Source: Microplitis mediator (lineage: Eukaryota; Arthropoda; Insecta; Hymenoptera; Braconidae). From it: a stretch of DNA of 64,000 bases. Below are positions 1 to 12,216 of this stretch, in pieces. Each line of letters starts with the position of its first letter. The stretch's first letter is position 1. The stretch is taken from positions 23,063,563 to 23,127,562 of the forward strand of contig NC_079971.1 of NCBI RefSeq assembly GCF_029852145.1. The letters run 5' to 3'. Under the pieces are notes generated by a model, which saw only the letters and a list, made by a program, of their open reading frames with translations, did not search any database and was not told the DNA's origin. Position numbers and translations under genes: made by a program.

Positions 1-470
1 TTTTATAAGATCCTTTTTTAATTTGGGGTAAAATGGGTCAGTCCATAATCTGGGCAAAAAAAAATTTTTCCGGAAATTCTGCAATTATTTTGAGTTCGGA
101 ATTTTTGGAGAAAAATCAAATGTTTGGGGTAAAATGGACCGTGCAATAAATTTGTTCAACAAAAAAAAATTTTATTTGGGATTTTTTTTAGAATTTGGGG
201 TAAAATAAATCAGTCTAAAATTTGGGCAAATAAAATTTTCTTGAATTATTTTAAAATTCTCGCGATTTTTTTGAGCGAAATTAAATACTCGGGGTAAAAT
301 GGAACCATAAAGAATGTGGTCAGCAAAAATTTTTTTGTAGAAAATTCTTTTATTTTAAATTTCCTCAAAATTTTTAAAGTAAAATAAAATACTTGGGGTA
401 AAACGGGTCATCTTAAAAATTTAATGAACCCAAAAATTCTGTCGTATTCCAGAAACTTTTTATTAAAAAA
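1..470. repeat. Degenerate tandem repeat, GGGGTAAAATGG-type
   Basis: The motif GGGGTAAAAT, usually followed by GGxxC, recurs at about 24, 126, 197, 291 and 395, spaced roughly 70-105 bp, with A/T-rich spacers containing Ctgggcaaa-like words. The same word (GGGGCAAAATGGACC) lies inside the TAGGGGAGGG MITEs at 8.75 and 47.9 kb, and single copies occur near 10.88, 60.02 and 62.04 kb. I infer that this array derives from the interior of that MITE family. No coding potential is seen. Confidence 0.6.
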
Positions 471-1110
471 ATTTGTTGAAAATTAAATAAAATTGAATTT
501 GCCGTCAAAAAATCATAGAAAGTAATTACTCATAAGATATCATTGTGCCCAAGCTCCCCCATACATTCACAACAAAAAAATGAATAAGTAAAAAAAAATA
601 GTTGAATTTTGAATTTCTGCAATGTATCTCAAGTCACGCACAAGAGACTATTAATTCAAAGTAGATTAATATTGTCCCGTGGCCGCGTTGTCGTCGCGTA
701 GAAACTTATGGCGCTAATTCACCCCTTAGAATTATTACCAGACTTACCCTCTGATATGCTGCTACAATACTACTATGCTCACTATACGACACAACACTGT
801 CGTCTTATGCTTTCCTTCCTTCCTTACTTTCTTTCTTTCTTTCTTTATCTGTTCCCGCTGTGTATGAGCTTCCCTTCGTCAAGACAAAATCCGCAAATAT
901 TTAAGGAACGGTTAAAGTCACCCGAAATAATGCCGAGTTGTCGTTTCGTAATAAAATTAACCGACGGTATTGTTTCATATCTATGTCACTGTTTTGTGTC
1001 ATTTTTCATATATTATATAATAATTCTTTTTTTTTATCAAAGAAAAATATTAATCATTTTTTTTTACTGAGTTGGAATTTCGGTAACGGGTGTCTAGATT
1101 TTTTCAAGTG
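471..1110. other. Non-coding A/T-rich stretch
   Basis: Mixed sequence with a small less-A/T-rich patch around 675-720 (cccgtggccgcgttgtcgtcg) and a CTTT/CTTC-rich run at 810-850. An open frame of about 120 codons crosses it but encodes Leu/Phe/Tyr-rich low-complexity sequence with no recognisable family, so I do not call a gene. Confidence 0.5.
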
Positions 1111-2177
1111 TAGATTGGGAAGGGATTCGAAAGGGAGTTTGATTATTTTGATAAATATGAGGAAAGAGGGTGGCTGGGTGGTGGCTGTCTTTGCAACTCA
1201 GGTACGAGCGACGATGCAAGAGTTGTTTTTATTTTGCTGACCAGCAAATCTCAGGGCAGAGTCCTGATTTATGATACCTCAAATTAGTTAATGACTTTAA
1301 TTAACTTTTGATAAAATTGTAAATATAATAATTATCATTAGTATGATTTAGTTATTTTTATTTAGATTTTTATTGCAACGAGTGTTGGACACTTTTTATT
1401 TCATACCAACACATTATTTATTTTATTTTAACTAAAGTCTTTTAATTATATTTTAGTTAATGTTTTAATTAAGATAACTCGTAAACTATTGAGTTTAAGT
1501 TTTAATTTGCAAGGACATTTTTTTTAGGAAATTTAATTCTCTTCAAAAAAGTATTGAGTTACTTTTTACGTAAATTCAATAGTTTGTACATAATTTTAAT
1601 TTTAACAAAAAATTATTATTTAAATCGAAATTTTTTTTATTAAACTTCAATTTAAAATTCACGTTTAATTATTCAAAATTAACGCTAAACTATTAAAGAT
1701 ACGTTAAAAATGTATCAGTACAATTTTGTAGGAGATTAAATTCTCTACAAAAAAGTATTGATTGACTTTTTACCTAAAGTCAATAATTTCGGCAGAATTT
1801 TAATCTAATCCCCAAAAATTTCTGTTTTACTTAAAATTTATTTTTCTGAACTCCGATTTAAAATTCCCGCTCAATTATTTAAAATTCCATCTAAACTATT
1901 AAAGATACGACAGAAATATATCAATACAATTTTATAGACAATTAAATTCTCTTCAAAAAAGTACTGATTGCCTTTTACCCTCAAATCGATAATTCCGATA
2001 CAATTTGATCCCCAAAATTTTCTATTCCTCTCAAAATTTATTTTTTTGAACTCCGATTTAAAATTTCCTCCTAACTATCAAAGATACGACCAAAATACCC
2101 CAACACAATCTTATAGGAAATTAAATTCTCTACAAAAAAGTACTGATTGCCTTTCATCCTCAATTCAATAGTTTATC
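1111..2177 (+). repeat. Left arm of 1.07-kb inverted repeat (IR-1)
   Basis: This segment reappears in reverse complement at 4903-5970, roughly 95-97% identical by eye. The outer part (about 1120-1290) is less A/T-rich and carries a frame open in both arms that ends at AATTAG. The inner part is made of repeated units of about 180-200 bp, each containing a palindromic module with TTGTAG/CTACAA arms around AATTWAATT and the phrase actattgagtt. The high identity implies a recent inverted duplication or active gene conversion between arms. No terminal transposon signature was recognised. Confidence 0.85.
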
Positions 2178-4189
2178 CACAAACTCAATCCCAAATAAAT
2201 ACCTGACTACATTCTCACTTAAACGTAAAATCCGAGTCAAAGTACTAAAGTGTGACTTGTAAATAAAAAAAGCAACGTTAAAAAAAATAAAATTCTTGGT
2301 TTTAAACTAAAGATATGCTTTTGAAAATAACTCGAGTAATATAGTAAGTTCGTTATGAGCAACAGACCGACATGGTATGGCTCATAATTGTAGACTACAG
2401 ATCTGCTGGCTCTCCGATCCTCCAGGCAAATTCTCTCCAACTAACACCAATTGTCCACCAAAAAATTTATTCAACTCCTGAAACCCCTCCCAAAAAAACC
2501 TTAACTCTAAAAAAAAATTCACCCCCTCCCCGAAAAAAAAATATAAATTTTTTCGCTATAAATTTGCCTCGAAAAAATTTTTATCTCAATTTTTTTTCTT
2601 AACGAGCCGCATAAATTTTAAACAAAACGGACAAAACATTTAAGAGCAGCCTGAAAATTATTAGCCAGAGAATGTCTTAATCTTCAGTTTGTAAAATATT
2701 TTTTTTTTATCTCCGTACTTAATAATTTTTTTATTTTACTACATCTTATTACCTCGGGTTTAAACCTCAGGAATTTTTTTAATCATTGAAATTTCAAATT
2801 TTTAATTCCTTTATATTGTTTTTTAAATAAAAAATTTTTTTTTTAACTGTATATAAAAATGAGTTGGGAGTTTTCAAGAGAAATAATATCATTAAATTAT
2901 TCTCAAGATGTCTTGGAGTATTTATCTCTTGAAACCTCAACGCAGAGCTAAGGGTTGAGAGCGACGATACAGTTTCCCCTTTAAACCGCGTCTTAATACT
3001 CGTTGCCACAGACTTAATAAACCTTGCATACCGGTAATAATTCCCTCATCATATATAAACGTGTACAAACATATTTATTTATTTATTTATATTTCATACT
3101 TCATATATTTATCATTTTACTACATGACTGTCTCTGTAAATTAATAATGTGATAAAAAATTTTACGTTTCCATAAATAACTCGTGAATAATCAAGTTTAC
3201 GTGAAAATGTACAAAGACCTTTTTTTTAGTAAATTTAATTCTCTTCAAAAAAGCTTTGATTACTTTTTATGGTGAATTTGATATTTTTGAAGATATGGTA
3301 ATTTGAAGAGTCAAAAAATTTGGATTAAACAGTTTATAGAAATTAAATTTTAATTTTATTTTATTATAACTCGTAAACTATGACGTTTATGAAAAAATGT
3401 ACAGAGGTCATTTTTATAGGAAATTTAATTCTCTACAAAATTATTTATGTTCATTTTTGCCCTATCTTTGATACTTAACGTGATATTTTAGTTTTTAGTA
3501 ATGAGTATGCGAATTAATTTTTTAATTTTTTTTAATAAATTTATAAAAAAAATATATATATGTATGTGTATAAAAAATATGTAGGTGTAAGTACTCATTC
3601 AACTTTTTTCCCAACGGTCTAAAAATAGCGTATGTCATATATACAATATACACTAGTTTATACACACATGTGAACATGTGGTAATTCTGTTTTAATTTCC
3701 ACTAATTTAATTATCATTATTATTATTATTTTTTTTTGACAAAAGTTATCAACATTTTTTTTATTCCAAGGTATAATATGGGCCACTCAAAATTTTGTTT
3801 AAAAAAAAATTTGAAATATTTCATACCAGGTTACAAATTTCGATTTTACTAATTCTGTAAACTGAATTTTTTTTTTTTTTAAATAGACCATTTTCCCCGA
3901 ATTTTGAATTTTTATTTATTATTGGGGTCTATTGATATCGAGTATTTATTTGAGTACTCAAAATTTTTTTTTTTTACCGCCAATTTTTCTCTCAAAATTT
4001 TAAAATCCGCGAATAAAATTTTTTTTCAATTTTTCTTAATTTGTCGATACACAAAACATATCTGTATATATTTATATATATGTATATTTTTTTTTGAATT
4101 TACATTAAAAAAAAAAAAGTTTTTTTAATAATTTTTTACAAAAAAATTTTAATATTTAAATAAAAATTTTTTTTTTTTTTTTTTTATAG
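2178..4189. other. Intron-like loop sequence upstream of exon 1
   Basis: A/T-rich, with many T-runs. The 190-bp-class module (taggaaatttaattctctac) recurs around 3230 and 3420. A (TTTA)n run lies near 3080 and a TATATATG patch near 3550. The stretch ends in a run of more than 20 pyrimidines leading into ATAG. No other exon was recognised. Confidence 0.5.
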
Positions 4190-4274
4190 ATTGATACTCC
4201 TCAAGATGGCGAAACAAATCCAGAATCAGATTCCGTGGGACCAGAAGCTGCATCCCCAGAAAAAGGTTTCAAGG
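4190..4274 (+). CDS. Internal coding exon, protein unidentified
   Basis: This 85-nt exon candidate follows a T-tract and TATAG acceptor and is followed immediately by GTAAGT, a full consensus donor. Read from its first base it encodes 28 codons plus one base (phase 1 out), beginning IDTPQDGETNPESDSV and ending EKGFK: acidic, Pro/Ser/Glu-rich, probably disordered. A second frame is also open (beginning LILLKMAKQ, phase 0 out), and the third has an immediate TGA. Third positions of the first frame are mostly A or T, as expected in this genome, whereas the second frame has many G/C thirds, so the first is preferred. The exon lies in the 2.7-kb loop between the IR-1 arms. I do not recognise the protein. 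It could be a linker of a nuclear or signalling protein, and a chance exon-like match cannot be excluded. Confidence 0.55.
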
Positions 4275-4902
4275 GTAAGTAGAAAAAAAAATTAATTTTA
4301 CAAGAAAATCGAGTCCATAAACTATTAGCAGTCATAACTTTTTATGGGAATGATAAAAAATATTAAGAGATAAATTAGATATACTTGTAAATGTATATTT
4401 ATATAAAATATATATAGAGATAGAGATAAACATGAAAAAGAAAAAAAATCGAGGGTGAAAATGAATTCTTTAGTAAATCGAGTAGATACTGAAGTCTTGA
4501 AAGGGGTCGGGACGTAAAAGTTGAGGATTCGGTGACTGCTGTCGATTGAGTTTAGTCTGGTGAGAAAGAATAAAGAATAGAATGAGTGAATGGAGAAATA
4601 AAATAAAATAATAAGGAGTAAGGAGTTTGGATAAATGTAAGAGTAAGAATAAAGAGATGAAGCCAATCCACTTAAGAATCCCCAGCTACTTTCTCTTCAT
4701 TTCTTTCGCTCATTCCTGCTTTTATGCTGCAGATAACAACGGAAATCTGACAAATATGCTACGATTTACAGAACAATACTAGTGATAAAATTTTAGTGTT
4801 GAGTAACGGAAAAAGCGATAGTGAAATTTATTTATTTATCTTTTTTCTATTCCACTTTGCTCTTAATTTTTTAAGTTATTGAGGCTTTGAATTTAATTCG
4901 GG
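4275..4902. other. Intron start downstream of exon 1
   Basis: GTAAGT opens an A/T-rich stretch without further recognisable coding sequence. A minus-strand open frame of about 110 codons (4325-4666) encodes Phe/Tyr/Leu/Ser-rich sequence and looks like chance. Confidence 0.5.
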
Positions 4903-5970
4903 ACTAAACTATTGAATTGAGGATGAAAGGCAATCAGTACTTTTTTTGTAGAGAATTCAATTTCCTACAAGATTTTATTGGGGTATTTTGATCGTATCTT
5001 TGATAGTTCGAAGGGAATTTTAAATCGGAGTTCAAAAAAATAAATTTTGAGGGGACTAGAACTTTTTGGGGATCAAATTGTATCGGAATTATCGATTTGA
5101 GAGTAAAAGGAAATCAGTACTTTTTTGTAGAGAATTTAATTGTCTATAAAATTGTATCGATACATTTTTGACGTATCTTTAATAGTTTAGATGGAATTTT
5201 AAATAATTGAGCGGGAATTTTAAATCGGAGTTCAGAAAAATAAATTTTTAGTGAAATAGAAATTTTTGGGGCTTAGATTAAAATTCTGCCGAAATTATTG
5301 ACTGTAGGTAAAAAGTCAATCAATACTTTTTTGTAGAAAATTAAATTTCCTACAAAATTGTACTGATACATTTTTAACGTATCTTTAATAGTTTAGCGTT
5401 AATTTTGAATAATTAAACGTGAATTTTAAATTGAAGTTTAATAAAAAAAATTTCGATTTAAATAATAATTTTTTGTTAAAATTAAAATTATGTACAAACT
5501 ATTGAATTTACGTAAAGAATAACTCAATACTTTTTTGTAGAGAATTAAATTTCCTAAAAAAAATGTCCTTACAAATTAAAACTTAAACCCAATAGTTTAC
5601 GAGTTATCTTAATTAAAACATTAACTAAAATATAATTAAAAGACTTTAGTTAAAATAAAATAAATAATGTGTTGGTATGAAATAAAAAGTGTCCAACACT
5701 CGTTGCAATAAAAATCTAAATAAAAATAACTAAATCATACTAATGATAATTATTGTATTTATAATTTTATCAAAAGTTAATTAAAGTCATTAACTAATTT
5801 GAGGCATCGTAAATCAGGACTCTGCCCTGAGATTTGCTGGTCACCAAAATAAAAACAACTCTTGCATCGTCGCTCGTACCTGAGTGGCAAAGATAGCCAC
5901 CACCCAGCCACCCTCTTTCCTCATATTTATCAAAATAATCAAACTCCCTTTTAAGTCTCTCCCCAATCTC
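4903..5970 (-). repeat. Right arm of 1.07-kb inverted repeat (IR-1)
   Basis: Reverse complement of 1111-2177, with only scattered substitutions. On the minus strand the outer 180 bp contains a frame open from about 6003 down to TAG near 5794 (…KREFDYFDKYEERG…), which is also open in the left arm. Differences between arms in that frame include both synonymous and amino-acid-changing ones. It may be a captured gene fragment, a duplicated regulatory segment or chance. Confidence 0.85.
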
Positions 5971-7502
5971 TCCCTTCAATATCAAAATCTCCAAAACCAT
6001 CACCTTTATCTAATTAATTAAAACCAATTAATAAAATATCTTACCGCCTCTTTAACGCCATCCCGTTTCAAAACCATAAGCACCATAGGCCAACACTTGC
6101 ATTGATGTCCGCACTGCATATCTTCCCCTCAAAAAGAAAAAAATGAATATACAAAAACGTAAAGAATTATTACGAAAAAATCTTCTCATGGTAGTGAAGT
6201 GCTCGAGGGTTTTGAGTTGAGAGGCTCGTCTCGAAACGACATAATAGTCAGTCACTACTCCTCTATATTCTTACACTAAAATACTCAACATCTACAAGTT
6301 GTTTTAAACCTCTCGGATTCAGGATAATCTCATTCTTTCTCTCCTCTTTTATACTTAAAACCTCAAACTTATACTTATTATTACATTATCGTTGGTACTG
6401 AGGAATAATTTACTAGCTCGAGGTACAAATGACTGCATCCGAGGCGTTGAAAACAACCGTCCGACATTTTTGTTTTATTACTTTTGAATTATCTCATTAC
6501 GATAAACAAAATAATTTATTTGCTTCAATACAGAAATATATATACATATTTTTCATTTACTGACCACGTGATTAATTTTTATTTATCGTCAACAATTGAT
6601 TTTTCACATGCAAGTTTTTTAATTCGTTTAAAATCGTCGTTTTCTCGATTATTTTCAGTGCATTGACATCGCGTGTCAATGCATACATTTTCGCTAGTTT
6701 ACGGGCTATGTTATTTGTTATTGAGTTATTTTCTTTTATGAACATTCATAGGAGATACAAATCTACGTTTTTATAAATTTTTTTCGATTTTCAAAAATAC
6801 TAATTCGTAAATTAATTTTTTTTTGTAATTATTCGGAGGGGTAAAAATAATTATAATTGACAAATTATTCGTGACGTGCAATATTAATTATTTTAAAATT
6901 AAAAATAATTTTTAATAAAAATACTGCTGTAATTGGTTTTGTTGAAGACTATAATTAGCATTGTTTGAGAATACATTAAAAAAACTTTTTTTTTTACTAA
7001 AAAAAAAAAAATAAAAATTATAAAATGAGAAAAAAAAATGAAATAGCTGCTGGCGCTAAGCCTCAGGGTTAAAGTAAACCTGCCGATGTGCTGGCAAAAT
7101 TGGGTACTAAAAATACGTCTTACCTTTTCTAAACTAAACCTACACCTTGCCTATATATATAAGTATATATGTGTATGAAGAAGTGAAAAAAAAGAATGAA
7201 AGTAAAAGATCATCAATACAACCCCCTCGGCACCTTGGATCGTTTAAACATACCGCTAACTTGATTGTTTGCCGACTGTATACACTCTTTTGTTTTATTT
7301 TCTCGTAAAAATATATACGTGCCCTTGAGGGTCAATGAGCTCAGCTACACTAGTCTTGCAAGTAAAAATAATCATAATCTATGTCAGTATTTCACAAAAA
7401 CGAATAATAGCCACTTTAAAATTTGAATTTGTAACTGAGCATTAGGATTTTTTAGTCAGTCAAAATTATATCAATATATATTTTAATATGACTGATTGAT
7501 AT
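5971..7502. other. Non-coding stretch between IR-1 and the nested transposon cluster
   Basis: Mostly A/T-rich. Less A/T-rich patches at 6040-6120, 6180-6245 and 7045-7100 (agctgctggcgctaagcctc) could be conserved non-coding DNA. TATATA/TATGTG runs occur near 7150. No exon with both splice signals was recognised. Confidence 0.45.
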
Positions 7503-7914
7503 TACACGGTAAGAAATGTTTTGCGGATATCACTATGCCAGTATGGGCGTAAACGCCATACTGTATGGTATCGAAAATTTTTATAGGTTATAACATTGTA
7601 TGCATAGATGATTCAACCATTGCGGGAATAGTAACATTGGCAATAGTTGTCGCGGACGCCGCAATGTCAGTATGGCCGTCGAGCCTTTACTGCATTGCCG
7701 TATCCACATTGCTTCTGGCCGATAAACCTAGTCTAACGACATCTATATCGTTTTGGTGGTAATACGATAGTATACATTGATTGACACCCCAGAAATTATG
7801 GCGGGAAAAACTAGTAGCATTGTGCCCTCGGCATTGTAGTATGGGTCTCAGGCCATGTTGTTTCGCCGTGCTTACTATGCATACGTATGAGCAATACAAT
7901 AGCTCCAGTACTAT

Positions 7915-9468
7915 CCCCCGTGGAAAAATATATATTTGAAAAATATACTCATAAATCTATGTCAAATATAAGTAAAATACAGAAATATATATTTTGACAT
8001 ATATTTTTTTTGCATTAAATTATATGTGCGCATATATGATTACATATATGTGTAAATATATGTTTATGTATAAGACTGCATATATGTTTGCATATATTCT
8101 CATATATAAGTCACATATATTTTATATACACGCCAACATATATTTTACATATATGTTTATATATATGTAAAAATATATTTTTACATAAATTTTTACATAT
8201 ATACTAAATATATTTTGACTTACATATTTGTGTATATACGAGCATATATATACAAATATATGCAGACATATATTTTTTCATATATGTTTGTATGTATACC
8301 CACATATATTATCTAGACTTTTTCAGAGTTTTTCAGAGTAAAGTCCGAAAAATTTTCACTAGGGATTTCAGGTATTGAAAATTAAAAAAATTCATGTAAG
8401 TTTCTGATATTGTAACAAATATGTTGAAATATATGTCAATATATATTTGCATATATATGAACATATCTGTTTGCATATATGTAAATATATATGTTTCTAT
8501 ATAGATTAATATATATGTGAATGTATATAGCTGTATATATGTTGAGATTTATAATTACATATATGTTGATACATATATTGAGATATATACTTTCGTACAT
8601 TTTTATTTAAATGCAGGCATATACATTGACGTATATGAGAAAATATATGTCTGCATATATTTCTTATATATTCCACGTATATCCTGACATCTATGAAATC
8701 ATACATGCATACATTTATATCAACATATAACTGAAAATATATTTGATGTAGGGGAGGGTGGGGCAGAGGACAAGCCCAAAATTTTGAAAAAGTGATTTTT
8801 TCATATTTTTATCGTCAAATTAAAAAAAAATTATTATAATTCCACATTTCTAGCCCTACGCATAACACCTGGGGCAAAATGGACCAGCCGAAACTTCCGA
8901 AAAAATTATTTTTTCATATTTTTCGGCCGTTTTTCTATGTAAGAGGCAAATTTGGTCACTAAAAATTTATAAAAATTAAATTTTTTTTTTAGTTGATAAA
9001 TTTTTGAAATAAAGTAAAATTATAGAATTGATTTTTTTTTTTTATTAAATAACAATTAGTAATTAAGGTAATCGAGAGTGAACGATTTTTTACGCTTTAA
9101 AAAATTTTTTTCGAGTAATATAAAACCAAAAATAGTTGTCAAGAGAAAGAAATACATTCTTAATGATGAAAACAATTTAAAAAAAAAAAAAACGAAAAAA
9201 AAAATTTTTTTTATCACTTTTTGAAGGGGGGCCGCTCTGCCCCACAAAAAAAAAAAAAATTTTCAGAATTTTGGCAAAATGTCCATAAATTTGTTCGAAA
9301 TAGGACGAAAGTAAAGTGATCTTATGGTTGAAAGACACAAAAAGTAATAATTGGCTTAAGGGGGCCGCTCTGCCCCACCCTCCCCTATATTTTTTTTGCG
9401 TACATATATTTTGTATATATCACATATACGTCACGTTTATTTTCGACATATATATTTTTTCATGCGGG
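7915..9468. mobile_element. TIR element G (CCCGCATGAAAAAATATATAT ends), nested in C
   Basis: Left end CCCCCGTGGAAAAATATATA at 7915 pairs with the right end (reverse complement CCCGCATGAAAAAATATATA) at 9468, matching at about 19 of 22 positions. The interior (7920-8745 and 9390-9450) is an irregular array of CATATATG / ACATATATGT words. The same terminal sequence bounds element F at 10922-14156. The array of short self-complementary words, without coding sequence, makes this a palindrome-rich MITE-like element. Confidence 0.6.
8749..9387 (+). mobile_element. TAGGGGAGGG MITE, copy 1 (internally deleted)
   Basis: Starts TAGGGGAGGGTGGGGCAGAG and ends CTCTGCCCCACCCTCCCCTA, a TIR of about 20 bp with TA at both edges, consistent with a Tc1/mariner-type TA duplication. 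It is 639 bp including TA. The interior carries CCTGGGGCAAAATGGACC and a second inner copy of GGGGCCGCTCTGCCCC near 9226. Compared with the inverted copy at 47932-48685 it lacks roughly 110 bp next to this left end. It is inserted in the TATATG array of element G. Confidence 0.85.
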
Positions 9469-9603
9469 ATACAGTATAGTAAATAACACCATACTTTTGG
9501 GACTTGTTACAATACTGTCATGGAATATTTCACATACTATTTTATTATCTGTCTTCAGACTATAGTAGTATGGTGTTAAACGCCATGCATTTCTTACCGT
9601 GTA

Positions 9604-10345
9604 CCGAATTTAAATGAAATTTTAATAAGCTATACTTGACAAATTTGAATCATAGACTTCTACTGTCAAGAATAGTAAGTACACATACGAATTTAGTAAC
9701 CGTTCATACCAAAACAGGACTGAGTCCTGTTCTGGATGTTAATGGCGACTATTTTGACAGTAACCAGTCATATATTTCATGTACTCTATAGCTTAGCACT
9801 GGTTACTGTTTAAAAAGTAATAGTACGTGTTAAGCTATGACTTACTCCTCATCTAATATTAATCAGTCATATTAAAATGTATTTTTCCCTATACTTTTCA
9901 TCGATTACTAAGCAGAACAGTAACCACTACTATTTCTTTTCGTGTACGTATATAAATATATATCTGTAAAGAATTGAAGCAGCCAACCGAAAATATATCG
10001 TAGTTTGTTACAATGAGTGACTACTCTACTCCAAGTTTTACTTTTAGTTTTATTACTTTCGACTAGTCTTGATTTTATTTTATTATATAAAATAAAACAA
10101 AATAATTGTTTTTTTTTTTACAGGCACGGAGTTAGTGTCCAGTTGATCAATACACGAATGGATCGATCAATAATAATAATAATAATAATTTTAACAATAC
10201 TAATAATCATAATAATAAAAATAATATAATTTAAAAATGAAAATACTAGAGAATAAAATAATTATTTCAATTAATTAATAAATTAATGAATTGATTAATT
10301 GATTAAAGAAGAAATATAAAATATTTTTGTACGCTTTCGAGTATA
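9604..10345. other. Non-coding; possible degenerate small TIR element at 9671-9948
   Basis: A patch at 9671-9948 has several GTTACTGTT/AACAGTAACC inverted words and ends TTTCTTTTCGTGTA, resembling the CACGGWAAGAAA terminus of elements A-C, but the left end is weak. After it come AATAAT-type simple sequence (10167-10230) and ATTAATT-rich sequence. No gene is supported. Confidence 0.35.
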
Positions 10346-10350
10346 GTAGT

Positions 10351-10416
<66 letters not shown>

Positions 10417-10436
10417 TATATTTATGTATATATATA
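10346..10436. repeat. (TA)n microsatellite
   Basis: A run of alternating T and A of about 85 bp, with two C interruptions. Confidence 0.95.
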
Positions 10437-10921
10437 AAATAATATATGATAGAGTAATTAGGAAAAAAATGTCATGGAACAAATTTATTAATTAAATTAA
10501 TGAATTAAAATACTTTTTATTCTTTTTTCTACCGAAGTAAAAAAAAAAAATTTGTATCTTCCACGTGAACTAAATACAGTTTTATATTTAATGTTGATAG
10601 TATTTGTGTTCATTAGCAAGTTTATTAGTAATGGAGTAAATAAATTTGGTAATGGAGAGATTTTTAAATTTTTAAACTCATTACTGAAGAGTGAAAGTGT
10701 TATCATTAAATAGTAATTATTAATTATGATATTAATGTATAACGATTTATATAATTTTTATATTATGTTTGTAAAAAAGTCGGAGATATTGTGTACAGAG
10801 TTTAAATAAAAAAAACTGAATGAATATTCAATTTTATTATTTTATTAGGGGGGAGGGGAAGGGGTAAAATGGATAAGGTAAGTTTTGAATGTAATATATA
10901 TGTAATAAATTGTTGTAGCCG
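10437..10921. other. Non-coding; GGGGTAAAATGG-family fragment at 10848-10880
   Basis: A/T-rich sequence. At 10848 the string taggggggaggggaagggg followed by taaaatgga resembles the end and interior of the TAGGGGAGGG MITE joined together, suggesting a decayed, deleted copy. Confidence 0.45.
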
Positions 10922-11023
10922 CCCGCATGGAAATACCATATATGATAAATATATATGGAAAATATATAATTAATATGGAACCATATGTGACGAAAAACGA
11001 TATATATTTTCTTGTATATAATA

Positions 11024-11930
11024 TACACGGAAAGAAAATTATGGGAAGTTTTCCTATGCATTATGGGAATGGTTCCCATAATGGTATGGGAATAGTACCT
11101 ATACTACTATAGGCATGGTTCCCATATATTATGGGAGCCATCCCCATACTAGTATGAGAATAGTTCCCATAATGATATGGGAATGGTTCCCATACCATTA
11201 TGGGAATGGTTCCCATATTGGTATAGGAACTATTCCTATAATATTATGGGAACTATTCCCATAATGTTATGGGAACCATCCCTATAATATCATCAAATTT
11301 TTTTTTTTGCACAATAGTGTAGAAATTTCCCAAAATTTAAATTTTCTTGAATATTTTGTGCTGACAAAAAATTCTTATTAAAAATTTTAATGTTTTTTTG
11401 CCAAATTCGATTTTTTTTTCAATGTTTGAATTTTTGTTTTTATGTTTAATAATATTTCTGTGTATTGTAGAAGTGATTACTACACTTCTTTAAATTAATT
11501 TTTTCATAATAATATGGGAACCATTCCCATAATATTATAGGAATGGTTCCTATAATAGTATGGGAACTATTCCCATAATATTATGGGAATGATTCCCATA
11601 ATGGTATACGAACCATTCCAATTGCATTATGGGAATCATTCCCATAACATTATGGGAATAGTTCCCATACTATTATAGGAACCATTCCCATAATATTATA
11701 GGAATGATTCCCATAATATTATAGAAAGTATTCCTATAAATTATAGGAACCATTCCTATAGTGTTATGGGTATCATTCCCATAATTATAGGAACTATTCC
11801 TATAATTATGGGAATCATTCCTATAATTATAGGAACCGCTCCCATAATTTATGGTCGTAATTCCTATGATGGTATAGGAAAAAATTTCACAAAATTATGG
11901 GAACCGCTGCCATAATTTTCTTTCCGTGTA
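11024..11930 (+). mobile_element. Palindrome-array TIR element A
   Basis: Bounded by TACACGGAAAGAAAATTATG (11024) and its inverted partner ending CTTTCCGTGTA (11930), with TA at the edges. Two blocks (11040-11290, 11510-11925) are arrays of a near-perfect palindrome: arms ATTATGGGAA / TTCCCATAAT around a variable 3-nt centre (TGG, CCA, TAG, TCA). Successive units run at about 23 bp, with linkers such as ATAATATTAT that are themselves palindromic. The central 220 bp is ordinary A/T-rich sequence. No transposase. It is inverted relative to element B: its left 30 bp reappears, reversed, at B's right end. Confidence 0.8.
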
Positions 11931-12079
11931 GTAAGTATCAAAATAATTAATTATATACGTAAGTTTATAAGTTAATACATATATTATATATATTTATAAT
12001 CATATATGTAAACTTATGTTGACACCTATATATTACATACATTGATAATTTATATATATAAATTTGTAAGCTAGTACAC

Positions 12080-12082
<3 letters not shown>

Positions 12083-12165
<83 letters not shown>
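12083..12165. repeat. (AT)n microsatellite
   Basis: An uninterrupted AT run of about 83 bp between elements A and B. Confidence 0.95.
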
Positions 12166-12169
<4 letters not shown>

Positions 12170-12216
12170 AACACAATGTTTGAATCTTATAACAGAGAGA
12201 GGAAGACAGAAAAGAA

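Larger units (their letters stand above)
7503..9603. mobile_element. TIR element C (CACGGTAAGAAATG ends), host of nested elements
   Basis: The ends are perfect inverted repeats: TACACGGTAAGAAATG at 7503 and CATTTCTTACCGTGTA ending at 9603. TA at both edges fits a TA target duplication, as in Tc1/mariner-like elements, though TA alone is weak evidence. Both flanks carry short palindromes built on agtatggcgt/acgccatac (7537-7580 and near 9570-9590). The interior has been entered by a second element (7915-9468), itself carrying a third (8749-9387). No transposase is visible, so it is non-autonomous. The terminal word CACGGWAAGAAA is shared with elements A and B downstream. Confidence 0.75.

Noticed and set aside
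708..1240. Two overlapping plus-strand open frames of 100-120 codons
   Set aside because: Leu/Phe/Tyr-rich low-complexity translation; the second runs into the IR-1 arm in a frame different from the one shared by both arms.
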